Source: Litoditis marina (lineage: Eukaryota > Nematoda > Chromadorea > Rhabditida > Rhabditidae). From it: a stretch of DNA of 64,000 nucleotides. The position numbers were made by a program, and so were the translations under genes. Positions 26,391-39,500 of the stretch are shown here, piece after piece. Position 1 is the first letter of the stretch. Each line of letters starts with the position of its first letter. Below the pieces are notes generated by a model. That model was not told where the DNA came from, made no database searches, and saw only the letters and a list, made by a program, of their open reading frames with translations. The stretch spans positions 5,369,690-5,433,689 of the forward strand of contig OZ038440.1 in assembly GCA_964036275.1 (NCBI GenBank), in the 5' to 3' direction.

Positions 26391-27171
26391 CACTATCATT
26401 CGTGCATATTTAGATGTTCACTAGAACATCCATAGATAGGCAGTGGTTAACAACCACTACTGATAAAAACCAGTTCGTCAGCAAATCGTGTTCATTACCA
26501 GAAAATTTAATTATAACACGTTACGCAAAGGTCGCGAAAGAAAGAACGATGAAAAAGAAGTGCAAGCGAAATCATACAAACATCATGCAAATCTGAAACA
26601 AAACTGGAAAACCGAATAAATGTAGGATAAAAGGTATAGATTAGATAAAATTTGCAACCTGTCCAAAAAATAAATTTCACAACGAATGTTTCAAGACAGT
26701 CTTTGATAACAATCTGCGTAGGTTGAATTATGGGTATGACTCAAGAACCAAATGGTCCAAAAAGCGAGTCTATTGGAACCAATCAATACATAGAACATAG
26801 ACTGGGGAGGACACTACAAACACCACTCGAAGGACTAGAAAAAGTCACATACTTATAAACAACAACAAATGACGCACAGCGTAATTTGTTTCAAATTAGT
26901 TATGCTTACTACTAATGAACAAATGATAACCTAACAGAAAAACTCAGGCTGGATAATATACTAACTATGAAGTAGGTCGGATGAACTAAGATAACAATAG
27001 GATAGAATGGGCTTTCTAAGCTTGTAGTAAATTAGTTATGCTTACTACTAATAGCTAATAGCATAATGACATAGGCTGAATAATATACTAACTACAGGGT
27101 AGGTCAGATAAAAAGATAACAATCGGATAGAAAACATGTGGGCTGTTTAAAGGGGACGGATTGATCAATTG

Positions 27172-27260
27172 AACAGGCGCGCGCGCCAGGGAAGCGTCGC
27201 GCGGCTTGTTGACTCATCCTCGACCTTGCGCAGCCAATCACGTCACTAGACATGGAAGAA
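27172..27260 (-). promoter_or_regulatory. CpG-rich promoter-like patch upstream of FRMD8, copy 1
   Basis: A GC-rich island with gcgcgcgcc and gtcgcgcgg, and clustered motifs that read on the minus strand as TGACGTGA (CRE/ATF-like), ATTGG (inverted CCAAT) and ATGAGTCAAC (AP-1-like). It lies 2.4 kb upstream of the FRMD8 start codon and is repeated almost unchanged at about 29687-29775. The promoter role is inferred; an untranslated first exon would have to be spliced to 24808. Confidence 0.45.
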
Positions 27261-27386
27261 AAAGACAGTCAACAACTACCCAACATCTTCAACTACAGGG
27301 GAGGAGTTAGAGAACACGGACTGACCAGACTCATTCTTCGAATCTGAAAATAGTTCATGAAATAATCTCAAAATTCACTGGCGAAC

Positions 27387-28832
27387 AGAGATAGATAGAT
27401 GATAATACGAATAACTTTCAAACTATGGATACCAATCGGCAGACAACTTGGCAACAGACTGTGATTGAGGGTAGGAAATCAATGAACCAACTGAGAGACA
27501 AACATGGTGCCGAGAGGGAAGGAACACAACAAGCTATGTCAACACCGCACTTCTTCGTCAACGTTCCTGATGTTGACGAGAGAGAGAGTTAGAAAAAGAG
27601 AGAGAGGGAGAGAACGAGATTGAGATAGATGGCGAGAGAGAAAGACAGCTGAGATAGAGGAAGGAAGAGAGAGAAAGAGAGAAAGAAAGAATCGTGAAGA
27701 ATACAGTACCAACCACCTGGTTGTCTGCTAAATAGATTGTGATGTGTTATCAGTGACATTTCGGTCATCAGGCAGAATGATGTGGGGAGGGGGGGGGGGT
27801 TTATATACATACCCACGTAAATGAACCCGCTTGATTATTATGACGAATGATAGTACCGCACTATCACTATCATCAAGATACGATCACTGCCATCTCTCAT
27901 TCGCCACATTAGTCACTAGATATAGTCGTCGCCAACGGAAAGGTGGGTGACTACTGTAAATATCACTTTTCGCTGTGCATGCACATAGGTCTTCGATTCC
28001 AACGCTTACCGGTTGTTTATAGCACAGTGGTTAGTGCCTTGCTGCGAAACTTTTGCTCGCATGCTCGATCCCGGCGAAAGACAGAAATTTATAAATTTGG
28101 CACCCACAATAAATCGAGACGTAAATATGAGGCAGGTTGTCTACTACTAGAAAAGCTTGTTATACATCTTTTCCTAGCTGGGAATGACCTATAAACCTAG
28201 ACTCCTACAGTCTACAATGCTGATATAATCCCTAGGACCCCGTGTACAACATAAGCAATTCCGCGAAAAGAGCTATATTCATCAATACACCTGTTCTTAT
28301 AATATACCTATTCTCGAATCAACTATTATGATCTACGATCACTATAGGTTTTCTCGAATCAACTATTATGATCTACAATCACTACAGGTTACTGTAGGAT
28401 AGAGTGAATGAAATGCTGGTGCCAATAGACGTTTTGTGCCAACCGACCGCCAGAGCAAACAAGTAGGGAAGTGGTTGGAATAGGGTTCAACTTCTATTTG
28501 TACATGCTTATAGAACACCCAAGCGACATCATCATCACGAGTATGAATTTACAAAATAATATAGCTAATGATGATCAACTAGGTAGAACGAAAGAAACAA
28601 ACCCTACCAGGGTGAGGTAATAGTAACATTGTACTTTGGTGTCGTGGTAGTATTTGGTCAGAATTGCTCTCTACTCTCTAGACTAAAGCTGTCAGTAATG
28701 TCATCAAAAAAAATATTGGAGTATCTTGAAAAGAACCCGTCAACTATTCAAAAAAATACTTCCTGACCTTCTATCAATCATAACCTAATTAGCGAACAGG
28801 TCTAAATCTGCGTTTAGGAACAAGACGTCAAT

Positions 28833-28889
<57 letters not shown>

Positions 28890-29885
28890 CACTATCATTC
28901 GTGCATATTTAGATGTTCACTAGAACATCCATAGATAGGCAGTGGTTAACAACCACTACTGATAAAAACCAGTTCGTCAGCAAATCGTGTTCATTACCAG
29001 AAAATTTAATTATAACACGTTACGCAAAGGTCGCGAAAGAAAGAACGATGAAAAAGAAGTGCAAGCGAAATCATACAAACATCATGCAAATCTGAAACAA
29101 AACTGGAAAACCGAATAAATGTAGGATAAAAGGTATAGATTAGATAAAATTTGCAACCTGTCCAAAAAATAAATTTCACAACGAATGTTTCAAGACAGTC
29201 TTTGATAACAATCTGCGTAGGTTGAATTATGGGTATGACTCAAGAACCAAATGGTCCAAAAAGCGAGTCTATTGGAACCAATCAATACATAGAACATAGA
29301 CTGGGGAGGACACTACAAACACCACTCGAAGGACTAGAAAAAGTCACATACTTATAAACAACAACAAATGACGCACAGCGTAATTTGTTTCAAATTAGTT
29401 ATGCTTACTACTAATGAACAAATGATAACCTAACAGAAAAACTCAGGCTGGATAATATACTAACTATGAAGTAGGTCGGATGAACTAAGATAACAATAGG
29501 ATAGAATGGGCTTTCTAAGCTTGTAGTAAATTAGTTATGCTTACTACTAATAGCTAATAGCATAATGACATAGGCTGAATAATATACTAACTACAGGGTA
29601 GGTCAGATAAAAAGATAACAATCGGATAGAAAACATGTGGGCTGTTTAAAGGGGACGGATTGATCAATTGAACAGGCGCGCGCGCCAGGGAAGCGTCGCG
29701 CGGCTTGTTGACTCATCCTCGACCTTGCGCAGCCAATCACGTCACTAGACATGGAAGAAAAAGACAGTCAACAACTACCCAACATCTTCAACTACAGGGG
29801 AGGAGTTAGAGAACACGGACTGACCAGACTCATTCTTCGAATCTGAAAATAGTTCATGAAATAATCTCAAAATTCACTGGCGAAC
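27387..29885. repeat. 2.5-kb tandem duplication, copy 2
   Basis: 2499 bp, nearly identical to 24872-27386. Unlike copy 1 it is followed by unique sequence (gactaaaaatcttg) leading to the 3' end of CHAC2. It carries a second promoter-like patch, so FRMD8 may have two alternative upstream start regions. Confidence 0.95.
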
Positions 29886-30515
29886 GACTAAAAATCTTGT
29901 ACCATCACATTCAGAAACCATCAGTGAGATATTTTTCAACAGTAACCAACTAAATAGAAGACTGAACACAGTAAGGTTCTGACTGAAGAGTTTGCTCTTT
30001 TCAAAGCAAGTCTATACGGCGTATGTTGCACTACCCCACTCTGTTTGTAGTTTGATGCCATTGCTTATCGGTAGAAAGATGTGAACAACTACGTGTCCCG
30101 AGATCAAACTACAACAAACTACTGAATTGCCTAGATAACATCCATTGCGGATCCACAACTAGCTGTGACAATCGAGAAAACTTTCCACGTTTCCGACCAA
30201 ACGTAGGGCGGCTTTGTTTATATCCCTTAAATCACCCGCTTTTCTTTCAAGTCGTGATTTTGAATTACACGAATTTCACCAATAGTCGACTTTACTGGTG
30301 AATAGGTTAACTTCACTCCCGTAATTTGGTTGCCCGAACGAAACACATGATTTTCAATCAATTTCTGTGGACAACAAAGGGCATGAGTGGGTGACGATTA
30401 AGCTTAAACAGATTGAGCGGTTGTCTCCTATTGAAAACTGTGTGAATGGATTTTCTCCAAGTTAGCACAACCACAGTTTGTATTGTATAAAATATCTATC
30501 ATGCCACTTTGAACT

Positions 30516-33500
30516 TTACGGTGATGTTCGAGCTTGAGTTATGAGCTGTAGCTGAATGCGTTGAAGCTTAACCGTCACCCACAACCCACTCAGCGCATCG
30601 CGTATGTTTCCAACCAACCTTATATATCCGAGGTTTTTCAGTACATTCTTTCCGAGTCCCGTCCGTTCACTCATGTCGAGAAGACGTTTCTCGAGATCGA
30701 ACACGTGCTCGTCCGGCGAATGAGGAGCCTGTATTCGAACAAGATCGAAGTACACAATTTAACAAAAGACAACCCCTTATATTCCTTGTATATAAAACAA
30801 ATAACATCAAAGTACATGATTTCGAAAAGAGAACCCCATATTTTCCCTGTATAAAATTTCAAAAAACTCCAAAATGGTCATCAACCTTCGCAAGGTTCAA
30901 AGCCTGGTGAAGCCTGGTGATCAGAACGAGAATCGAAAATCAATCTGCATAACATCTGCAGTTTACAACTCATTATTGACAGCTTGAAGACCTCTAAACA
31001 CACATGATAGCAAGTAGCAAGAGATAAAAATCTGAGCAAAGTACGGCTTTTTGCAGCGTTGTATTGTAAACAATACCAGATGTGCAGAAAAAACTCAGCA
31101 TTTGAGTCTTCTTATCTTCTAACTCCGTCCCATAAAGTTTGGTGAAACCATACCCTAAATGCTCAGCGTTTTGAGAAAAACCCCCCTGTTTTTGGTCCGA
31201 AGATTTGGGCAAAACCCCCTCAAAAATTCTCTGATTTAGCGATTTTCTAAATTAAGGGCAAAACCCCCTTATAATGGCTGAGGGGGGGGGGGGCACAACC
31301 CCCCTGTTTGAGAAAGTCACAACTCTGAGGCATTTAGGGTATGGGTGAAACCTAAGTGTTCCCTATTTCTCACCTGTTTATGAAGGACATCTGCTAATCG
31401 CAGCAGATACTCTAAATTCGAGCCAGACGGTCCGTGACTATGCAGAATCTGAAAAAGCGAAAAACCTTGACACTAATTAAATTTAAACTCTGTAAAAAAA
31501 ATTAGGAACTAAACCAAAGTCTGGTCAAGCCTCACTTTTCAGTGAGTTTTCATAGAAAATAACATGAGGCTCTACCTTTCTTTTTTTGGAAAATCTTCAT
31601 ATCAATCAGTTTTCAAAATGAGATTAAAGATTGAATCATTTTACACGACAAATCCTAAATTTATTCTATAAGTTGTGCAGGAACATACAATTTCGGCAAT
31701 CTCTTCATTTTCCGACGGGCCCGCGTGATGTTCGTTATCGTCTCCCACGTTCATGTACACCTGAATAGCACAAAATTTCCATGACACCTTGACTGATATG
31801 TGTTTTTTGAAGGTGCGGGCACGAAGAACGATCGGAAAACGTGTCTGCTCATCACTCGATCAAAGTGCAGAAAAACACTTACGTACAGTATTAGTCAAGT
31901 GCACAGTCACATGAATCATGTTAAACACAGCAGAACTGAGAAACGTGCAATAACAAAGCGCTAGATGTCTCATAAGAATGCTAACTTTACGTGACCATTC
32001 CATTTAATTTTGGTATACCGAAGAGCGTACAACCTCATATGTTAAAACTACAAAGTTCAATAAAGTTGCAGATCGCATCTCTCCAGTTGAGCTCTGACAC
32101 AGCACCTTTTTCGACAAATAAAATAGATTTTTCACAACTATTCGAATCGGTTTACGAAGTGTGTGATAGTTTTCACTCTGCGTTCCCCTACCTCAACATC
32201 GAAGGTTTCCAAACTAGGATCATCCGGTTGAAACGAGACAGACACACACTGCAAATGATATCATTGTGTTAGATTCCTGACTACGCTGAGTCATTTTAGT
32301 AGCTCAAAATAGTTAGTAAACAAGAAAAGAGAGCAGAGAGGATTCGCCCACGGAACAACTGACACGAGCGAGAATATAAAAGGCCAGAGAAGAAGAACTG
32401 GACACCGGTCTGGGCATGCTACCCACTTGTTAACTAACCTTTTGATCTCGTTTGTACTTGATATTAATCTTACCTTTCATCTCCCTCGTTTCATCTATAA
32501 TTGTTAGATTCAACATGCTTTAATAGTTCGCTTCGCTTCACTATTAGGTTAGATATTCACATCACACTCATATAATAACATTCATCTTTCATAGAACATA
32601 CAATCATATATTAACGTAAATTATATGTCACAATCTAGTCTATGTACAATATAAGTCACAAGCATTGACAATAGTTATCACAGTTGATATCACAGTAGTC
32701 ATCATAATTGTATCCACTATAAAACCCATAGTTTAAATCATATATCACACATTATTTACTTGTAGTCTGTTCTATAGATAGCTGACCGTTATTGACACCC
32801 TCTACGTAATATTTCTCCGACCTTCTGCCTACTCTACAATCTATAACACTGTAGGGCACTCTCTACAACTCTCTATCCTCTCTATCAATCCCCCTCATAT
32901 CCTGGGTCAACACACTCTTATTCCGTCAGTATTATTATATATTCGCCTTGATCTTTAATGACCCAACTCTCTCTATGTCCTTTGACGCCCACATACAGTG
33001 TATTCTATCTATATTACATAGGCACGAGCCACCATGTTTAGGTCATGATTTGAATATTACAGACATTATATTACATTGTTACTTGAGTGTCAACAACGGT
33101 CCAATTGCTTATTATAATAATAAACTTGCATACAACCCTGGTACTTGTTATAAGGACGTACCGCACATTATAAAATATTACCGCTACACCAGAAACACCC
33201 CATAATGGTAAGCAGGGTGCCGAGAGTTATTCAGAGTGACTCTACTTTCCCACCGGCACCTCTGCTGTAGTTTTGTCAATGTCAACCTATTATCTAATTG
33301 CTCTCCAAAAGAGATGGTCACTCACAATTTTGGGGTTTTCACCAGTAAAGGCGAGGAGTCCTAAACCGGATCCACCTCTAACCTTTCATGGAGTTCCTCG
33401 GGGCTTTAGATGCTAAAAGGAGCTAACCTTTCATGGAGGTCCTCGGGTTGCGGAATCCCCTGAGTTTCCAACTTTTTGACGAAAATTTTCGGGTTCCCAA

Positions 33501-36500
33501 AGCCGGGCTACCCATCTTTCATAGGGTCCCAGTTCCAACTTTCGATCAGGAAAAGAGTCTTAGACTACAAAACTAAGTCGGTACGTCCCTAAACCAGGTT
33601 TCAGGAACCAAACTACACTCGACGACCACTCGATACAGAAGAGAGGAAAAGTAAAATATGTCTATCGAAGGTCGACAAGGGAAAAGTCGACAACCGAAGA
33701 TCTTCAAACTATCTATACTGGCAGATATCAGCCAGAAGTCGAGGATAAAAAACTCGACTTGTTAGAAGCCACTGTGCAAATCAGTGCGGTCTAAGTAAAT
33801 GAAAATAAAATCGAGTGGACGCCGAATGCGGAAAAATAAAATACCAGAAAACGACGATTCGACGGAGATGTTTGGGAACCACGGGTAAACTGTCCTTTGT
33901 AATCGATGATGTTCTGTCCGGTTTCCACGGAGTCTGGCCTCATTGCTGAAAAATGCAATTATAAAATGGTGAAAGACAAGTGGAATGAAAATACTTTTGA
34001 TAAGGATGACAGAACGGAGACCAAAATCCTTGAATTAAAGCCCGGGCGAAGGGTGAACGGACTCCGTGAAGTAATCTTATTTACTAGAGTTCACCCTGAG
34101 GCTATGAAAAATGAAAATGAAGAAGGCCAAATATTTAGATTTAGGATCCAAGTTTATAATACCCCAGATTACAGAAAAAGCTAGCAGAAACGTGAGTTAA
34201 CCAGTTGCGAACCAAACAGAATCAGTACCTGATCAGTACACGGTTCTTCTACAACATTCGGAAATGGTTCCAAGAGGTTTTCTCACCCAAAAAGAAAAAG
34301 GGAAGAAATCAGGTAAACTTTGAAATGTATAATTACAGCACCCGACAGAGTGCTGCATGTGTGAAATATGGAAAGAAAATAGAGGAAACATACTACTTTT
34401 GTGAATTTAATATACTCAAATATCTTGTTAAAATAATCTAGGAAGGAAAAATGGTAGTACGTTGTTTTTTTTTGGAAAATATAGCTGTATGGAAAATTGT
34501 AAATAGGGATATTACCACCCATTCCAGCCAGTTACAGTACAGTTGTGGTGACGACCATAACTTCGTAACTAAGGAAAAGGTAAGAAGGCTAAAAAGACAG
34601 AAATAGCCACAAACCGGGTACAAAGTCCATAGGATTCTTCCAGAATCCGGGTAAACAACAGTCCCGTGCCGAACAGTTGGCCGAGCCATTCCGCGAATCT
34701 GGAAAATTAATGATAGCACTCGTCGTGTGATCTTTGGAGGCGAACGGAAATAGCCAGAAAATAGAACAAAAATTGAGAGAGTTATCGTGTACGCCTTGCG
34801 CGCCCAACACATCTAGTTCCTATCTGTGCTGGTCCCTCAACTGAACAGCTGACGCAACTACGCCACTCCAACAATTGGTCCCTTACGCCACCCAAACAAT
34901 ACATTAACCTGTCAACAAAAAGGTGATGATTGATTGCTCATCAGTCGTAGCTGACAGCCTCCAACATCAAACGAAAGCCGACATTATTCCGGCCAACCGA
35001 TACATCATATCCGGTCACACCTGTCAACCTTCTAAGACGCCGACGTCAACTATGACAAGAACATGACAACCTGTCATCACACGTGAAGCCACCTGCCCGA
35101 GATCAAAGGTTCCGACGACACCACCTGACAGAAGAATGGGTATATAAGCAGCCCTCCGGCCAGAGAAATCAGTCCAGTCCACAGCTCCGATGTGATCGCC
35201 TCTCCTCCGCGGCCGAGCCCGCTCCGTGCACCTATTCACCTATCTCCCCCTCAATGCAAGGATTACGGTATCCATTATAACCCCTATAACTAACTAAGCA
35301 TAGTCATTCTCATATTCGTATATTGATGTGTTGCCTTACATCATACTCTATATAAACACATATAATCCACACCCTGTTCGTGTTATAAGCTACAGTATCA
35401 AAGCAGGAATGTCCAGAGTCCTGATATGGAGGATCCGGGAGATTTTTTCTCTGAACTTCTGTTAGCTTACACATAACACGGAAAAGAGCGTAAATATTGG
35501 TTATCTTTAACATCAATCAAATCCTATTAATTTTTTCTCAAATTCTCAATAATCAATAGTAATTTCTTTGTTCTAAATTACATCCCAGACTCCTGATATG
35601 GAGGTCTTGGGAGATTTTTTTTGAAATTCAAGATAGCTTAAAATACGAAAAGGGACACAATTATCTTTTTTTCGAATTTACCAAATTATATGTTAAAATT
35701 ATTAATCATTTCAGCTACTAATATAATATTATTTAACTAATATAAGATAGTTTCTGAGATTTTTACACAGATAAACTACAGTAAGAGGCAAAAGCTTTTC
35801 AAGTAAACAAGTTTTTAACTCGTAAGGAAAGGGCGTATGACGTCAGATTAGATTCGAAAGTCAGTACAACCTGAAGTTTCGGAAGATTCTAAGGGCTAAA
35901 CGAATCTAAGAACTGTTGCCCTAACGAAGGACGATGTCTTGTAAGTGGTTCGAGTCCACGAACAATCCTTCGTACTCATAGTTATCACGAAAAACATTAC
36001 TAACTAAGATCTCATAAATAAGTTCAAGGTCTTATAAGATTACTAGGATAGAATACAGAACAATTGAAGGAGAAAAAACAATACCAGGTAATACTTGAAT
36101 GGTGAAAAAGACATTTGAGTCAGGTAAGACAAAGGTGGAAATAGTCCCTATAGATTGATAATATTCTTGTGCATGTAAACAAAATGATAACTCGTAGGGA
36201 AAGGGCGTATGACGTCAGATTAGAATCGAGAGAAGGTGAAACCTGAAGTTTCGAAAGATTCTGAGGGCGAAACGATTCTAAGAACTGTTGCCCTCACGGA
36301 AGACGTCTGTCTTGTAAGTGGTTCGAATCCACGAACAGGCTTCCGTACACATATTTCTCAAGAAAAGTGTAGTTAACTGAGAAAGTACGTATCATAGTTA
36401 GGAAATCAGTTTCGTAAGCCTGACTAACACAGTAAAAATAAAACACACAGAGCAACCAAGACGGGAGAGAAGAAGGCCAATCGAGAAATCTGACTAAAGA

Positions 36501-39500
36501 CATGGTCAATAAGCAACTGCAGCACCGTAAAAGGTAAAAGTAGTTCGGCATGCGATGGAACGGAGACTGCACGTTATTGCCAAGCACGAGACAACAAGCA
36601 CAACAAAACGAGTGGAAGTAGAGCGAGAGAGAAAACCAACTAAAAAGGAACAAATCGACCGAAGAAAAGCGGTTTTTGATTGGTTTCGTGAATGAGCTGG
36701 TGTATCGAGAGAAGAAAAGGAACATCAAACGGGGAAACGGGAAACGAAGAGACACCACGGGATAAGAATGATGGAGTACCAGTTGAAGTGAGCAGAAGTT
36801 GGAAAATGGCTACTGGATCAAACAAGGAGGACCGAGAACAACACGAGCTAAAGGAAATGCTGCACAGAGGAGAGCAGGTAAAAAAGGCAGAATATCGGAA
36901 AAAGACCCTGTAAGCAAGGTTTACGGAAGTAAGTATTTGAAAAGGGGAAATTTTTATAGAGAATAAGAAGGGGAACCATAAATGTGTTTGTTAGAAGAGA
37001 CTAGTAACTGAGATAATGCGGAAGATAATGCGGGATATTTTCAATATATACTCTTTCAATAAGGTCAACAAGATTGAACTATCCAAATTTACAATTTTTG
37101 AGATAGATGAATCTGAGAAGTTCAAGTATAACATGTTTTATGTCGAGCAAAGAACGCTCTCGACTCACAGCATCTGAAAGTAGGTTAAGGATACTACTCA
37201 GGTGTTAATTATATATTAATAGCTCTCTAATAGACTCTTCAAAGTAGGAAGTAGGGCAAGATGATAAGGCCTTAAGTATATCCTGAGAAAGAAAGTGGCT
37301 TGGAAAATAATATTTAATTGTACCGAATGAACTATCCAAATTTACAATTTTTGAGATAGAAGATTCGAAGAATATTTAGATTAAGTACCGAATGAACTAT
37401 CTGAATTTACAATTTTCACGATAGAGGATTCGATGAACAAAAAGTGTAGCTGAGGAAGATACCGAATGAACTACCCGGATTTACAATTTTCGTGGTAGAG
37501 GATTCGAGGAATAACAATAGATGAAACAGCAATTCAGAATGTACTACCCGAATTTACAATTTTCGTGGTAGATGATTCAACAATTCAATACAGTAAGGAG
37601 ATAAACTATTCATATGAGTAAAATAATAGAGAAAGTAGTCAAAGAGAACCGCAGAGCGGAACAATATACGAAATTATTGGCAGGCGACGAGTTTCCATGG
37701 CTTGGACAAGTGGATAATGGTTAAAAAAAATACAACACGAACTAATTTTTTTAGAAAGAAAGAGAGAGACCAAGACAGCAAGATAAAGCTGATAACTACT
37801 GATATAAGAAACTACTTTTACTTTTCGCCGAACCTAAGAATTTTAGCCAATAAGATAATATAAATAAAACTTAGCTAGTGAATGACAATAATTTTCATGA
37901 CCTTGCATCATTATTACTTCCGAGAAATATACCGAGAAATATACCGAGAAATAGGCCGAGAAATATACCGAGACACTGACTGAACTTCCCGCAACAAACT
38001 ACAATTATCGATTTTACCCCGAACAACCACAAGCCAATGGAAACTCATGTCGCCAAAGTATGGATCCAACAAGAAAAGTGCACACAAAAACGAAATTTGA
38101 GAGCTTCAGAGACGTCTGAACTAGTTCGACGATTTCACCAAAAACAGTGGAAACCAAAGCTGTTTTATTGAAGAAGATAAAACTAGTAGCTACTGAGTTT
38201 TAATGAAAACATTCACGAATGTAGAGGTTTTCGAAAGAAAAATTTAGTGTTAATTTAGTTATGTATCAGAGTGTAGTGATAATTTTAGTGACATTTCAGT
38301 ATACTTTCACAGATAGTGGTAGTTTACTGACGTTAACATTTGTAGTAGTCTACTCTCTTTTCAATGGTAGTTCAGTAAAACATTTCAGTTATTGAATGGA
38401 TAGTGAACGATTGCTGAAGTATCGAAAGTAAATTTTACTACTGGTAATTTACTAAATTATCGACAGTGCCCAATTTCCTATGTATACTGTACTCTGTTTC
38501 ACCAATCCATGTCCTTCTACAGTAATCCGTCAAGTATTCAGAAAACTTTTCACGATCCATTGTTTTTGTTCAAAGTTACTTAGTTTGAAGTGGTAAAGAT
38601 GCAAAAGAATCTAACAAAGATTGGGCAACATTCAAAAATGGTAACACACCAAACTTTGACCTGGAAGTTTGAACATATTACTGTAGAGGGTTATAAGTGG
38701 GTGGAACAAACCATAATTACAAACGTTAAAAGCACTAAAGCGAGAATTCCAATGAAGAGTGACAACACGAAAAAAAAATTTGAGAGAAGCACACACATGT
38801 CAAGTGAATGACACGACGAAAATGTATTGAGTTTTGAGCTCGACATTTGTTTGATAATTTTTTTGGTTTCTTCAAATCCTTTTCCTTATTGAAAATGTAT
38901 TTTATAGTCGTTTTAATTAGATTTTGTTCTCTTGAAAACAAAAAGGACCAAATTTCCAGCAATTTTAGAATCATCCTTACATTTTGGTGGAAAAATACGT
39001 TTGAAGAAACTGAAAACAACTTTGGAGAACTCAATTCCACAATGAATTAATTCTCATAAATTATCATTAGGCACATTTTTTTCGATCAAAATATACTAGC
39101 CAAACATTTGTTATTGAAACAGAGAAGATAGTGAGAACGATAACTAGTGACGAGATTATCAAGTAACTTTCAACGAGTAACTTTCACAAAACGACAAAGT
39201 AAGAACGGCAATAGTCTGGACAAGAGAGAAGAAGTAGTCGACAGCTCTGATCTTTCCTCTGGCGCTTATATACGGAGAATCGGAGCAGTTGTTGCCAAAC
39301 TTCAAAAGAAAAACCGCCAAGAATAGTTTAAAGTACAGTAATCCTGGTTATGGTACAATCAGGCACCAGTGGCACGTTCAAACCAGAACGACTAAGCTTA
39401 TGATGAATTAGGCGGTAAAACTGACAATACAAAGCACTTTTGACAAGTAAGCAAACAGAATGACAAGTACAGAACACGATTAAGCTGGTAGCAACAGATG

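Larger units (their letters stand above)
24872..27386. repeat. 2.5-kb tandem duplication, copy 1
   Basis: 2515 bp directly repeated at 27387-29885. Both begin agagatagatagatgataat and end ttcactggcgaac. They differ by a few substitutions (for example g/t at the tacaggctta site near 25990 versus tacatgctta in copy 2) and by (CT)n length. It lies upstream of FRMD8 and contains a tRNA-derived SINE-like segment, a (CT)n tract (26321-26387) and a CpG-rich promoter-like patch (27172-27260). It has no gene. The two copies could be a real recent duplication or a collapsed/duplicated haplotype in the assembly. Confidence 0.95.

Noticed and set aside
32948..33205. 85-codon ORF inside the outer LTR (also at 47854-48111)
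   Set aside because: Identical because the LTRs are identical; no sign of coding function.
34438..34812. 124-codon minus-strand ORF
   Set aside because: Spans the junction between the outer leader and the inner LTR, so it cannot be an ancestral gene.
35924..36346. complete tRNA genes at the T-arm-like hairpins
   Set aside because: Only a T-arm and a 7-bp closing stem are present; no D arm or anticodon arm between them.
36190..36348. hammerhead ribozyme in the leader module
   Set aside because: A ctgaggg...cgaaac string looked suggestive, but the conserved CTGANGA/G AAA core and three-stem junction are absent.
36294..36758. 154-codon ORF on the minus strand of the inner element
   Set aside because: Antisense to the retrotransposon, low-complexity Ser/Phe/Leu composition, overlaps the second structured RNA module; no domain.
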